Source: Bdellovibrio sp. NC01
GTDB lineage: Bacteria; Bdellovibrionota; Bdellovibrionia; Bdellovibrionales; Bdellovibrionaceae
Length of the DNA: 64,000 bases
Reading direction: 5' to 3'
Assembly: GCF_006874625.1 (NCBI RefSeq)
Contig: NZ_CP030034.1
Span: forward strand, 2,232,001 to 2,296,000
The translations under genes were made by a program, and so were the position numbers. How positions within the stretch are numbered: position 1 is the first letter of the stretch; every line of letters starts with the position of its first letter. Of the stretch, positions 8,211-16,779 are shown piece by piece. The notes under the pieces were generated by a model, which saw only the letters and a program-made list of their open reading frames with translations, did not search any database and was not told the DNA's origin.

Positions 8211-9566
8211 CTACCCTGCTCTTCTAATCAGGGGATTCAATTTCAGAAGCATCATCAAGGGATACCCGTCCCCTTCGTTGATCTTTTTCGACAGGAACGT
8301 TTTGAATGTTCCATCAAACTCGACTCGCTCTTTACCCAATTTAATTGTTAGGGCGTCGTCGAGTTCTTGTGCGAGTCTTATGATCATAGGTTCTTCCTTC
8401 ATTTTCACTGCAGCGGGTTTATTAGGAAAACCTTTTTGATCCATACGCTCATGGGACATCAGAATCATATCTTTGATCAGATCATCTAAAGGAATGCGCT
8501 TCGAAAGAATTTGGTTAAGACCGTAAATAGGATGCTTCATGTATTCCATGCGCTCTTCACCCGTCATGTGAGCTACGTTCCCGGTGCGAATTTTTCGACT
8601 GACCTCTGGGGAAACCAAAATCAAACCAATATCGGCAAGCAAACCGCCCATCATCGCTTTCGGAGCGACCGCCGGAGAAATCTTTTCCGCAAGCATTCCC
8701 GCATAGGCTGCGACTGCTGTACCGCGCTCAACCGATCCAAAATCTCCAATCGAGGAATTATTCACGGCCTCCCACGGCGCCATGACTTCTCTTAAAGAAA
8801 CTAAGAGATCTGCACAAAATTTCTCACACAAAGCATACAATGTTTTACCGGCGGCAAAAGAGGTCGAAGTCGTTTGATCGCTGATCAGAATGACCAGATC
8901 TAAGAACGCTTGCTGTAGTTTTAAAAAATTCGCGCGACAGCTTCGCGCACCCGCATTGTCATCGCGAGCTTGAAATTTTTGAATATATTCAACCCACGCA
9001 GATAGGTCGTTACGATGAGTATAAAGTTCTTTCGCTTCGGCGTATTTTATGATGAAAGCATTGTCGATCTTTGAACCTGGCTTATAAACTTTTAAAAATT
9101 TTCTATTCATCGGCATCAACATGTAAAGATGCCCGTTGATGCTTGATTCAGGTACCAAATCGACAACTTTCACAGGAATGAATGCCGACTTAATAACCTG
9201 GCTTGCTACGAATTCCAATTTACTGTTCGTCGTGAACTCGTTATCAAGCATGATCAGATTCGCACCTGATTTTTTTAATAACTCCATTTCATTTGGATCG
9301 ACCTTAGAATTTAAAATTGAAATGATGTAAGAGCGATCCATCATCTGGCGCGCCACTTGAATCGTGCCCGCCGCCTCATGGATATTTTCAAATTTGGTGC
9401 AATCTAAAATGAAGCACTTAATTGTTGGTGCGTGCTCGCTTTGTTCAAAGAAATCTTCCGAAGATCCAAAGTGAGCATATTGAAAATCGAAGTCTGCGCA
9501 CAATGTGCGGCAGCGTTCGATGAAACTTTCATTTTTAGAGATCGCGACTAAATCTAACTGCTTCAT
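8211..9566 (-). CDS. Degenerate HD-GYP-domain protein
   Basis: A 451-residue cytoplasmic protein. The C-terminal part (from about 230) has the HD-GYP fold pattern, but the key HD pair reads A311-D312 (GLLADIGLI) and the GYP motif reads GFP (HERMDQKGFP, 372-381). H345 (MKHPIYG) and H372 remain. The N-terminal 120 residues look like a pseudo-receiver: FILDCTKF sits where the phospho-acceptor would be. HD-GYP enzymes hydrolyse cyclic-di-GMP with a metal centre whose HD His is a ligand, so this one is likely inactive and may be a sensor or scaffold. It is monocistronic, with its 3' end facing the M48 gene. Confidence 0.82.
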   Translation of the reverse strand: MKQLDLVAISKNESFIERCRTLCADFDFQYAHFGSSEDFFEQSEHAPTIKCFILDCTKFENIHEAAGTIQVARQMMDRSYIISILNSKVDPNEMELLKKSGANLIMLDNEFTTNSKLEFVASQVIKSAFIPVKVVDLVPESSINGHLYMLMPMNRKFLKVYKPGSKIDNAFIIKYAEAKELYTHRNDLSAWVEYIQKFQARDDNAGARSCRANFLKLQQAFLDLVILISDQTTSTSFAAGKTLYALCEKFCADLLVSLREVMAPWEAVNNSSIGDFGSVERGTAVAAYAGMLAEKISPAVAPKAMMGGLLADIGLILVSPEVSRKIRTGNVAHMTGEERMEYMKHPIYGLNQILSKRIPLDDLIKDMILMSHERMDQKGFPNKPAAVKMKEEPMIIRLAQELDDALTIKLGKERVEFDGTFKTFLSKKINEGDGYPLMMLLKLNPLIRRAG

Positions 9567-9689
9567 GCCTCAAAGCATATTTGCAGATCAGATTTTTAAA
9601 AGAGGACATCATCAAGATCTCTTGAATTCTAGTCTCTTTGCCGAGGACACGGCATGGACATTTTGAGTATTTTCATATTTCGGATGATT

Positions 9690-10610
9690 TTATAAGCCCA
9701 GCGCATCCATCTTTGGCTTTTCATAGACGTCGTCCTCGCCTGGATAGCGAAGTTCGGCATCGTATTTACCCGATTCTTTTGCAAGTGCCCACAGCAAACT
9801 TTGACCAGAAGGCATACTCTTAGGTTGTTTGGCAAAAACTGGATCTTTGAATGCCTCTTTGGCGTCAATCAACTTCCAACCTTTTGTTTCAAACATCGTT
9901 AGAAGATCATCAAGATAAAGTGCATTCAGTAACTTGTAGTGAACAAGCAGTGTGTGCTTAACCTCACGGCCCAAAACTTTTTTTGAAAGATTATTGTAGT
10001 ATTGCGCTCGATCCCAGATGTGCTCGAGATAGTAATCACGATAAGGTTTTAGATCGGCGTTTGGATCAGCCGCGAGCTTACTTCTCATCCTTTGATCGAT
10101 ATACCAATCAGACGCATCAATCGTGACTTCGCCAAGACGATAACCATGCGCTTTTAACCATCCACGGAATTGATCGCGCTTCTCGGGAGTATCGCCTTCG
10201 GCAAGCATTGGGAAGCGGAAAATCTTTTCAAAGCCGGGATTATCTTTTAAGACAGCCTCGCACTTTAGTACTTGTGCTTTTTCATCTTCAAGACTCATCT
10301 TGGCGTTGTAGGGCTTATGATCGAACGTGTGATTGCCAATCATGTGGCCCTGATCGCTCCACTGCTTTAAAAGCTCACGATCACGATTGGATTGAATATA
10401 CTTGCCCACGACAAACAAAGTGGCCTTAATCTTGTGCTTTTTTAGAACAGCTAAGATCGCGTCATTTCTTTGTTGAGCATTGAGTTTTGTTTCTTCATAA
10501 ACGTCGAAATCGTCCATGGTAATACTGATTTCAGCGGCAAATGACTTCGCTGTGCTGAGACTTAACAAAACTATGGCTGCGATAAATTTAAGCTTCATAG
10601 ATACTTTCAT
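9690..10610 (-). CDS. Secreted polysaccharide deacetylase (NodB domain)
   Basis: A 306-residue secreted CE4-family deacetylase. A signal peptide (KFIAAIVLLSLSTAKSFA) precedes the NodB motifs: TMDD with catalytic D33 and metal ligand D34, then GNHTFDH with metal ligands H94 and H98, and RFPML as motif 3. Family members remove N-acetyl groups from peptidoglycan or chitin-like sugars. Bdellovibrio is known to deacetylate prey wall, so a cell-wall role is plausible but inferred. The start lies three bases after the stop of the upstream GNAT gene with AGGGA inside that gene, so the two form an operon. An alternative ATG is at 10598. Confidence 0.86.
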   Translation of the reverse strand: MKVSMKLKFIAAIVLLSLSTAKSFAAEISITMDDFDVYEETKLNAQQRNDAILAVLKKHKIKATLFVVGKYIQSNRDRELLKQWSDQGHMIGNHTFDHKPYNAKMSLEDEKAQVLKCEAVLKDNPGFEKIFRFPMLAEGDTPEKRDQFRGWLKAHGYRLGEVTIDASDWYIDQRMRSKLAADPNADLKPYRDYYLEHIWDRAQYYNNLSKKVLGREVKHTLLVHYKLLNALYLDDLLTMFETKGWKLIDAKEAFKDPVFAKQPKSMPSGQSLLWALAKESGKYDAELRYPGEDDVYEKPKMDALGL

Positions 10611-10613
10611 AGG

Positions 10614-11054
10614 TCAATCCCTGCGCATGATCATAAAGGTTTTGTCTGAAATCTTACGGTACTCCTGAATGCGATCTTGCAAAAATGCAGGCGCATCCGT
10701 CTCTCTGACGACTTTAAAATCAATCAAACCGTAGAAATTCCCCAAGTGCCCGTACGGAATACAGTATGTTTCTTTGATATTGTTATGCTTAAGGTATTCC
10801 GCGAAGCTTTCAAGAATTTTCGCACCAATTTTCTGCGCGCGTAACGACTCCTGCACAATCATACTTCTTAGCAGTGGCGTATTTTCTTCCACACAAAAAC
10901 GACAAACACCGACAATTTTATCCTCTATGAAAGCTGCAAAGAACAAGTCCGAAGGACGAGCTCGATGCGTTTTACCTTCTTGTTCATAAAATGGATCAAC
11001 GATGGAAGCAGCTTCTGATCCAGGAATCAGTTGAATGCGGACTGTTTTATTCAT
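10614..11054 (-). CDS. GNAT-family N-acetyltransferase
   Basis: A 146-residue single-domain acetyltransferase. DKIVGVCRFCVEE is strand 4 and the following LLRSMIVQESLRAQKIGAKIL is the acetyl-CoA pyrophosphate-binding motif A, although the usual Q/RxxGxG/A loop is loosened to RAQKIGA. HLGNFYGLIDFKVV is the C-terminal motif common in GNATs. It is cytoplasmic and first gene of an operon with the secreted deacetylase, an intriguing acetyl-transfer/acetyl-removal pairing, but the substrate is unknown. Confidence 0.82.
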   Translation of the reverse strand: MNKTVRIQLIPGSEAASIVDPFYEQEGKTHRARPSDLFFAAFIEDKIVGVCRFCVEENTPLLRSMIVQESLRAQKIGAKILESFAEYLKHNNIKETYCIPYGHLGNFYGLIDFKVVRETDAPAFLQDRIQEYRKISDKTFMIMRRD

Positions 11055-11181
11055 GATAAAACGCTATCAACCGTTTTCAACAAAGGCAATCGCACGTGGA
11101 GTCAACCGCAGGTGTCCGCATTTTTAGACCTTTAGCGCGCTTCGCTTGTCAGCATTGGTTTTGATCCCTATACTTCCAAAT

Positions 11182-11919
11182 ATGGCACGTTTTCTTGTAC
11201 TGATTCTTTTAATGGCGCCCCTGAAGCTTTTCGCAACGACAAACTCGGCGATGACTCTTTCGATTCCAGAGGAAGTCACAAACTTACAATCTGTTCGCGA
11301 GTACACACAATTTCTTATTGATACCTTAAAAGATGCCAATATTGATTTAATTCCTAAAAATGTCCCACAGCGACGCTGTAGAGATTTAGTGGAAAAGGGG
11401 CAGCTAGACGTCATCATCTATGACGATCTTGTATCGGGATTTAAAAGTCGTGAAAACCTTGTTCACGTGTCCTTTCCTATCGCCTTTTCAACTGCCAATA
11501 TTTTTTATTCTTCAGAGATCAAAAACTTCAATGTCGATAATCTGAAAAACTACAAAGGCGCTTACACGATTGGTAACTTAATGATCGAAAGAGAAGCTCA
11601 ACGTCGCGGTCTTAATGCAACGTCCATGACAAGCGCGCTTCAAGGCCTGCAGATGATTAAGACCAAGCGTTTAGATTATTACATTGCTTTGAAATCGACG
11701 GGTGAAAGTGTGCTACAAAAAGATCCCGGCATGAAAGAACTTATTAAAGTTTCAGACAAACCGCTTTTAAAAATTCCAACCTATTTTACTTTCCATAAAA
11801 AACACAAAGACAAGTTAGCAAAAATCGAAGCAAGTTTTCGAAAACGTCTTCATGGAGATCTGTCTAAATATCCAATGATCGCGCCCGCACTCAATAAAGA
11901 CCTTAGATCAAGCGAATAA
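11182..11919 (+). CDS. Periplasmic solute-binding-protein-like protein
   Basis: A 245-residue secreted protein with signal sequence MARFLVLILLMAPLKLFA. The rest fits the type II periplasmic binding fold (SBP_bac_3-like): CRDLVEKGQLDVIIYDDLVSG and KTKRLDYYIALKSTG resemble the usual lobe-linking and ligand-lobe segments. No permease or ATPase is adjacent, so it may be a sensory or orphan binding protein. I chose the ATG at 11182 because it starts the signal peptide; a TTG at 11146 adds 12 residues. Neither has a convincing ribosome site. Ligand unknown. Confidence 0.65.
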   Translation: MARFLVLILLMAPLKLFATTNSAMTLSIPEEVTNLQSVREYTQFLIDTLKDANIDLIPKNVPQRRCRDLVEKGQLDVIIYDDLVSGFKSRENLVHVSFPIAFSTANIFYSSEIKNFNVDNLKNYKGAYTIGNLMIEREAQRRGLNATSMTSALQGLQMIKTKRLDYYIALKSTGESVLQKDPGMKELIKVSDKPLLKIPTYFTFHKKHKDKLAKIEASFRKRLHGDLSKYPMIAPALNKDLRSSE

Positions 11920-11927
11920 CTCGAAAG

Positions 11928-14303
11928 CTAATAAATGGTTATGTCGTAGTATTTAAGCGATGAATTGCCTTGGGTATTTAATGAAATACCGCCAGCAAAA
12001 CTTTGCGAAAAGTATTGCAGCGTCAGGGTATAGGATGTTCCCGCAGTCACCGTCCAGTGATCACTGATAGGTGGGAAAAACACGGCACCAGCTCCGTATC
12101 TGTGAATGCTGGTCATAAAAATCGAATTGTTTAAGGCGCCATTCGTCGCATTCAATTGCAGACGAAAACCAAAGTTGCCGCCAGTACCTGCCGTCGTCAA
12201 ATAAACGTCCTGCAAATGCACAACGACGTCCGCGGTCCCTGTTTTCGTCGGCGTAAAAGTATAGGTACACAGATCAACATAACCACCCGAACTTGCAGTC
12301 ACAGTAGTTTGGCAACCTCCCATTGTTCCATAGAGATGCTGAGGCGAATTACTGAGAGGTGTCCACGCGGAGCCATTACAAAATTCCATCACCTTGCTTG
12401 TCGAATTGTATCTTTGCGAACCCTCTATCGCAGCAGAACAAGTCGCCGAAGTATTTCCCATCTTTACTTCGCCTGCGACATCAAGCTTCGTTGCAGGGTT
12501 TGTGGAGCCGATACCGACGTTACCCGCGGCAGCAATACGCATTCGTTCATTTGAACCACCATTAGTTGCAAATCTAATGGCCGTATTTGTGAAAGTATCA
12601 ATCAGCAAGCCATTCGCAGAACTTGATTCAAGATATGTGACCGTACCTCCAGCAGAAGGTCCCCAGGTTCCCAATGCAACACTGTTCGTGCCGGCAACGA
12701 TGTTTACCGCGGCACCACCCGTCGCATCGCTATTTTTAATCTGCATCATTTTTGCCATAGCCGCTGTGCTGACACTAACATCCAAAGGGTTTGTTGGCGT
12801 TGTGGTACCGATACCAACATTCCCGTTTGTCAGAATAGTCATCTTTGTTCCGCCATTGGCCATAAAATTCAAAGGAATATTATTCGTCGTTCCCAGATCC
12901 GCAGTACTTGTACCAAATGCATTGCCCCCGTTTGCAAAGAACGTCGTCGCAGAAAAAGCAGTACAACCCATTTTACCAGCAGCATCGAATGTCACCATTG
13001 AAGTCGTACCACAGGTAAATGGAATCAATGCAGTGCCTGTACTGTTACTTGCAATCAAGCGATCCGCAGTTAAGCTTGTTGCGCCCGTTCCGCCCTTGCT
13101 AACGGGAATTGAGCCCGACAAATTCGCGGGATTTAGATTCGTCAGCGCCGAGCCATCAACACTTGGAAGCTTCGCAGTCCCATCTAATTTCACGATTTGA
13201 TTTGCAGATGTCCCGCTATCAACCGCTAAAGAAACGGAACCTGATGTGCCACCACCCGTTAATCCAGAACCCGCCGTCACGCCGGTAATAGTACCTGGAT
13301 TCGCAGCAGGCAACGTCGTTGGCTCCCACTTATTACTTGAGTTGCTCCATTGCAGAACTTGACCGTCCGTAGGTGCCGTCGCCGAAATGTTTTTATTTTG
13401 AAGCGCGACGACTTTCGTTGCTCCTTGACCTCCAGTGACATCACCACTTAATGAGCCCGTGAAGCCCGCAGCATTGCCAGCAATGTTACCACTGAGTTGT
13501 GAGCCAGAAATCGAAATATTCGAACACGTAAAGCTTCCCGTTGGTGACATGAACGTTAAAGTTTGATTCGCCAAACAACTTGCAGGAAATTGTGATTGCG
13601 AAACTTTACCACTCACCGCTGTCGTCAAATTTGAAATATCAGAAGCCAGTGAAGAGAAACGGGAATCATCGCCAGCTGCCACTGTCCCAGATGTTTGCCC
13701 AACGACCGCACCCGCTTGATCTGTCACACAAGTAAAACCACTAGCATCTGCGCTTAAAATTTTCCCACTGGCTGCACAATTAGGAATACCTGTTTTCAAA
13801 ACAAATTCTGCCGCCGTCTTATCGCCTAATTTTTCTGCGGCTAAAGAATACGCTGCGAAAGGTACAGAACGAATGACAGAGTCCGGAGTGATCTGATTCC
13901 ATCCCACGCCGTCATGAAACTGCACTTGCAGTTTACGCAAATCCCCTTGGGAGGCGTTGTAAGTTGCGCCACCTAAGCAGGTGTAGGTCGCCATGTTGTT
14001 GAACGCATCCAAAATTTTGAACGAGCCTGATGTCGGATAAATGATTGCACCGGAACCAATGGGGACATCGAAAACCCCGCCCGAGTTAATCATGTTCACG
14101 CCATTGATTTGTTCTTTGTAGATCACGCATTGACCAGAAGGGTCGGTAATTTGAAAGATGAATGAAACGCTAGAATATTCGAGTGGGGTTCCGTCAGAGC
14201 GCAGGATACGCCCCTGGTACCCTAGCCCCTGCGGTGACGCCTGAGCCATGGCCCCCATGAACAATGATAAAACTACCCAAAACATACCAAAATAGTTTTT
14301 CAT
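11928..14303 (-). CDS. Secreted mosaic fibre protein (MAT-like), jelly-roll-like tip
   Basis: A 791-residue secreted fibre. After a signal peptide (FWVVLSLFMGAMAQAS), the base domain (GLGYQGRILRSDGTPLEYSS to IRSVPFAAYSLAAEKLG) is closely paralogous to that of the fibre at 17625. A Gly/Ser/Thr-rich shaft follows with two NVGIGT-type repeats. The C-terminal 130 residues (TYTFTPTKTG ... YYDITIY) look like a beta-rich, TNF/C1q-like head. There is no S74 chaperone domain. This matches Bdellovibrio MAT fibres, trimers with interchangeable tips used to contact prey. I chose ATG 14303, which starts the signal peptide; ATG 14315 is possible. Confidence 0.82.
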   Translation of the reverse strand: MKNYFGMFWVVLSLFMGAMAQASPQGLGYQGRILRSDGTPLEYSSVSFIFQITDPSGQCVIYKEQINGVNMINSGGVFDVPIGSGAIIYPTSGSFKILDAFNNMATYTCLGGATYNASQGDLRKLQVQFHDGVGWNQITPDSVIRSVPFAAYSLAAEKLGDKTAAEFVLKTGIPNCAASGKILSADASGFTCVTDQAGAVVGQTSGTVAAGDDSRFSSLASDISNLTTAVSGKVSQSQFPASCLANQTLTFMSPTGSFTCSNISISGSQLSGNIAGNAAGFTGSLSGDVTGGQGATKVVALQNKNISATAPTDGQVLQWSNSSNKWEPTTLPAANPGTITGVTAGSGLTGGGTSGSVSLAVDSGTSANQIVKLDGTAKLPSVDGSALTNLNPANLSGSIPVSKGGTGATSLTADRLIASNSTGTALIPFTCGTTSMVTFDAAGKMGCTAFSATTFFANGGNAFGTSTADLGTTNNIPLNFMANGGTKMTILTNGNVGIGTTTPTNPLDVSVSTAAMAKMMQIKNSDATGGAAVNIVAGTNSVALGTWGPSAGGTVTYLESSSANGLLIDTFTNTAIRFATNGGSNERMRIAAAGNVGIGSTNPATKLDVAGEVKMGNTSATCSAAIEGSQRYNSTSKVMEFCNGSAWTPLSNSPQHLYGTMGGCQTTVTASSGGYVDLCTYTFTPTKTGTADVVVHLQDVYLTTAGTGGNFGFRLQLNATNGALNNSIFMTSIHRYGAGAVFFPPISDHWTVTAGTSYTLTLQYFSQSFAGGISLNTQGNSSLKYYDITIY

Positions 14304-14474
14304 ATAGATACACATCGGTTTAATTAGCTAAACACAATATTGCGTACACATTACAAGTCGCCAAAACCGTTATACGAGCGGAAACCGCGCCATCACGTGA
14401 AATTGAGACGATTTTCCCGCTAGGGAAATGACAACTCTTTCATCTAGCGAGAGCGAGCGTACTCCAAATGGATG

Positions 14475-14508
14475 ATAGGTTTTAACCTATATAAAGCATA
14501 ATTATAAT
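14475..14508 (+). promoter_or_regulatory. Candidate promoter with overlapping palindrome
   Basis: A perfect TATAAT (14503-14508) lies 80 bases before the secreted-protein gene at 14588. The dyad ATAGGTT-TT-AACCTAT (14475-14490) covers the expected -35 position, where TTTTAA is a poor -35 match. This layout suits an activated or repressed promoter. The 284-base region between the divergent fibre and this gene holds nothing else I can name. Confidence 0.4.
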
Positions 14509-14587
14509 AGGATTATACCGATATCTATTTTCAGAATAGAACTCCGGCATCGGCTGGAAAGTCGATAAACTTTAAAAAGGAGTTCCC

Positions 14588-14989
14588 ATGAAAAGCTTAT
14601 TTTCTATTCTTTCACTTCTAGTCGCATTCACAACATCTTCTGCGCAGGCCGCTGATAAAAAATTAAACTGCTCTTTTGGTCTCAGCAATTCCGGCACGGC
14701 AACTGTTGAAGTTCGCAAAGTAGAAGGACATCCAGAAAATCTTCTTCTTGTCGTGACAATCAAAAGTGGCGCAATCGCGGTTGAAGGTCTTTTGGCGGCG
14801 CACGTAGGTGATGGCGGTTCAATCTGGGCAAGTGGCGTTGTGTTCAACTCCGAAGGCGCACAAAACATCATCAATCCTGAGACGATTTCAATTCAAGGTA
14901 CTTTAAATGAAAAAGGTCTTTTCGGAGCGGTCATGGATGACGATCGCGTTCTGCAACACGGTTTCGGCGCCCCAATCGACTGCCAATAA
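14588..14989 (+). CDS. Small secreted protein, unknown
   Basis: A 133-residue protein with a clear signal peptide (KSLFSILSLLVAFTTSSAQA, then ADKK). The mature part has two Cys, one near its start (LNCSFGL) and one at the penultimate position (PIDCQ), which could form a disulfide joining the two ends of a small beta-rich fold. AAAAAGGAG before the ATG is a strong ribosome site. I recognise no family. It diverges from the fibre gene across a 280-base regulatory region, so the two may be co-regulated. Confidence 0.78.
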   Translation: MKSLFSILSLLVAFTTSSAQAADKKLNCSFGLSNSGTATVEVRKVEGHPENLLLVVTIKSGAIAVEGLLAAHVGDGGSIWASGVVFNSEGAQNIINPETISIQGTLNEKGLFGAVMDDDRVLQHGFGAPIDCQ

Positions 14990-14993
14990 AATA

Positions 14994-15608
14994 CTAGCGC
15001 GACACTGGAAGGCTTAATAACTGCATATCAGCAGTCACTTTTAAGCAGTCCATCCCTGCACTGTGGGCTGATTGAATACCAAGATCGGCATCTTCAAAAG
15101 CCAGGCAGTGCTGGGGTTTAATATTAAAAGACGCGGCCGCTTTTAAAAAGCAATCGGGAGCAGGCTTGCCGTTCACATAGTCTTCTGCACACACCAGTAA
15201 ATCGAAATATTTGCCAATGCCCAAGTGATCCATCGTCAATTCGACGATCTTACGACGACTGCCCGTCACGATCGCCATTGGAAGTTTGCCGTGATAGTGC
15301 TGAATGATTTCCATCACCGGAACAATAGATTTCACCGTTCCAAGCGACGCCAAATAATGCACTTCTTTTTCTTTCAGGAAATTCTCAGCAGAAATTTGCG
15401 TTCCGTGCTTTTGATTCAATAACTCCACGATCTTAACCGTGGGAATGCCCGCCCACGTTTGATGTTGCTCTTTCGATAATGACAGATCATAAGCAGCAAG
15501 CCCTAAATTCCAGGCTTCCAGATGCGTGCCCATGGTGTCAGCAACCGTGCCATCAAAGTCGAACAAAAGGGCTTCATAATCTCGTGAAGGATAAAAACGC
15601 TTTAACAT
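14994..15608 (-). CDS. HAD-family hydrolase, beta-phosphoglucomutase/phosphatase-like
   Basis: A 204-residue haloacid-dehalogenase-type phosphatase or phosphomutase. Motif I is LLFDFDGTVADT with the nucleophile and acid Asp, motif II is MAIVTGSRR, motif III is the Lys of NGKPAPDCFL, and motif IV is LAFEDADLGIQSA. An alpha-helical cap follows motif I, as in beta-phosphoglucomutase-like members. No ribosome site is obvious before the ATG. It converges with the small secreted gene, with four bases between the stops. Substrate cannot be told from sequence. Confidence 0.9.
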   Translation of the reverse strand: MLKRFYPSRDYEALLFDFDGTVADTMGTHLEAWNLGLAAYDLSLSKEQHQTWAGIPTVKIVELLNQKHGTQISAENFLKEKEVHYLASLGTVKSIVPVMEIIQHYHGKLPMAIVTGSRRKIVELTMDHLGIGKYFDLLVCAEDYVNGKPAPDCFLKAAASFNIKPQHCLAFEDADLGIQSAHSAGMDCLKVTADMQLLSLPVSR

Positions 15609-15767
15609 AGGCGTTTACTCTCTCACAAACTGCGGCCAAGGAAAAGGAAGCAAGTTGTTGGTCTAGTAAAGACTGCGCCAATTCGTACCTATTCGACAAC
15701 ACAGATTCGTCTGTTTTACTCTAGATATAGGTACTCATTTAGGCGTTTCATCTTGGAGTCAACATCT

Positions 15768-16016
15768 ATGAAGACTGGCGCAACTTCAAAAGCCTCAAAA
15801 AAAAATCAAACGACAATTCCCCTTCGTGTCCGCAAAGCTTTAAAGATCGCAAAAGGCGATGTTTTACTTTGGTCGATTGAAGGTGATGAAGTCACGATTC
15901 GCAAGATGAATAAGGGCGAAATAAACTGGAATAAAAATACTGAGATGTCTTTGCTGGAGTGGACTGAACAAGACGAAGTGGTCGAAGAATCTTACCTTGA
16001 AAATACCTGCAAATAA
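15768..16016 (+). CDS. AbrB/SpoVT-like DNA-binding protein
   Basis: An 82-residue protein whose residues 8-50 match the swapped-hairpin AbrB/MazE fold: QTTIPLRVRKALKIAKGDVL is typical, with IPxxVRxxLxIxxGD, followed by WSIEGDEVTIRK. The C-terminal acidic tail (SLLEWTEQDEVVEESYLEN) resembles antitoxin tails that bind a toxin, but no toxin gene follows. I chose ATG 15768, with GGAG nine bases upstream, over TTG 15753. A strong terminator follows, so it stands alone. It may be a solitary antitoxin or transition-state regulator. Confidence 0.82.
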   Translation: MKTGATSKASKKNQTTIPLRVRKALKIAKGDVLLWSIEGDEVTIRKMNKGEINWNKNTEMSLLEWTEQDEVVEESYLENTCK

Positions 16017-16041
16017 GTTCTTAATAAAAAAATCAAAATTA

Positions 16042-16072
16042 AAAAGCCGACGCCCAAAACGTCGGCTTTTTT
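16042..16072. terminator. Bidirectional intrinsic terminator
   Basis: AAAAGCCGACG, a seven-base loop, then CGTCGGCTTTTTT. The A-run on the left gives a T-run on the minus strand, so it serves both the AbrB-like gene and the convergent secreted-protein gene at 16118. Confidence 0.93.
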
Positions 16073-16117
16073 ATCTTAAAGTTCATCGCCACTAACAAAA
16101 TTAGCGGCAAGATAGAA

Positions 16118-16582
16118 CTAGTCGCACTGAGGAACAGTGTAAGATTTGTTGAACAAGAACGTGTAGTGATCAGCGTTCTTAGTAGAGATCAAACGGTAAA
16201 CTGGAATAGAAACAGTCAATGCGTAAGAACCTTTAACAGTTTGGTTTTTGCAAAGACGTTGGTTGTTGTTCCAGAAGCAGTTTTCTACAGTGTGAGTGTA
16301 GTTGATTGGAGTTGAAAGGTAGCCAGAACCTACAACAACAACTTCTTCACGGTCTCCGTAAGATTTAGAAACTGTAGTGTCTACTGGTTTGATCGTGCGC
16401 AAAGAGTTCCCATCTTGGCAAACGAAAGTGTAATCAACTGAACGACCCATGTATACAGTTGGAGCTTTAACAACAACTGTTTTAGCAGACATGATTTCTT
16501 CCCAAGAAGAATTTTTAGAGATACCTGCGAACGCTGGAACCGCGAACATCATAGCAACCAAAAGACCGAAAGCTTTTTTCAT
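16118..16582 (-). CDS. Secreted Cys-containing protein, unknown
   Basis: A 154-residue protein with signal peptide KKAFGLLVAMMFAVPAFA. The mature part is beta-rich with four Cys (FVCQDG, ENCFW, RLCKN, PQCD), consistent with two disulfides in the periplasm or outside. AAGGGGA before the ATG is a strong ribosome site. The 5' region (16583-16779) holds a CTGCGCA/TGCGCAG inverted repeat at 16627-16647, possibly an operator. Codons look optimised, suggesting high expression. Family not recognised. Confidence 0.78.
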   Translation of the reverse strand: MKKAFGLLVAMMFAVPAFAGISKNSSWEEIMSAKTVVVKAPTVYMGRSVDYTFVCQDGNSLRTIKPVDTTVSKSYGDREEVVVVGSGYLSTPINYTHTVENCFWNNNQRLCKNQTVKGSYALTVSIPVYRLISTKNADHYTFLFNKSYTVPQCD

Positions 16583-16779
16583 TTTGAATCCCCTTCAATA
16601 GTTAAACTTATAAATTTTTAACTTCCCTGCGCAGAAAAGATGCGCAGTTAATGCTCTCGTTTGAAGTGAGATTCAATATTATTAGTTTGTAAATGGGGCA
16701 TCAAAAGGGCGTTAGCGTACCAGCATGTTCCATTCTCAATGCGCGTTCAAAATTCACATCGCTTACTTTTCATTCCGAG

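Noticed and set aside
12394-13200. Long open frame (268 codons) on the + strand
   Set aside because: It is antisense to the fibre gene; its Val/Pro/Ala-rich product is the mirror of the fibre's repeated Gly/Thr/Asn codons and has no ribosome site.
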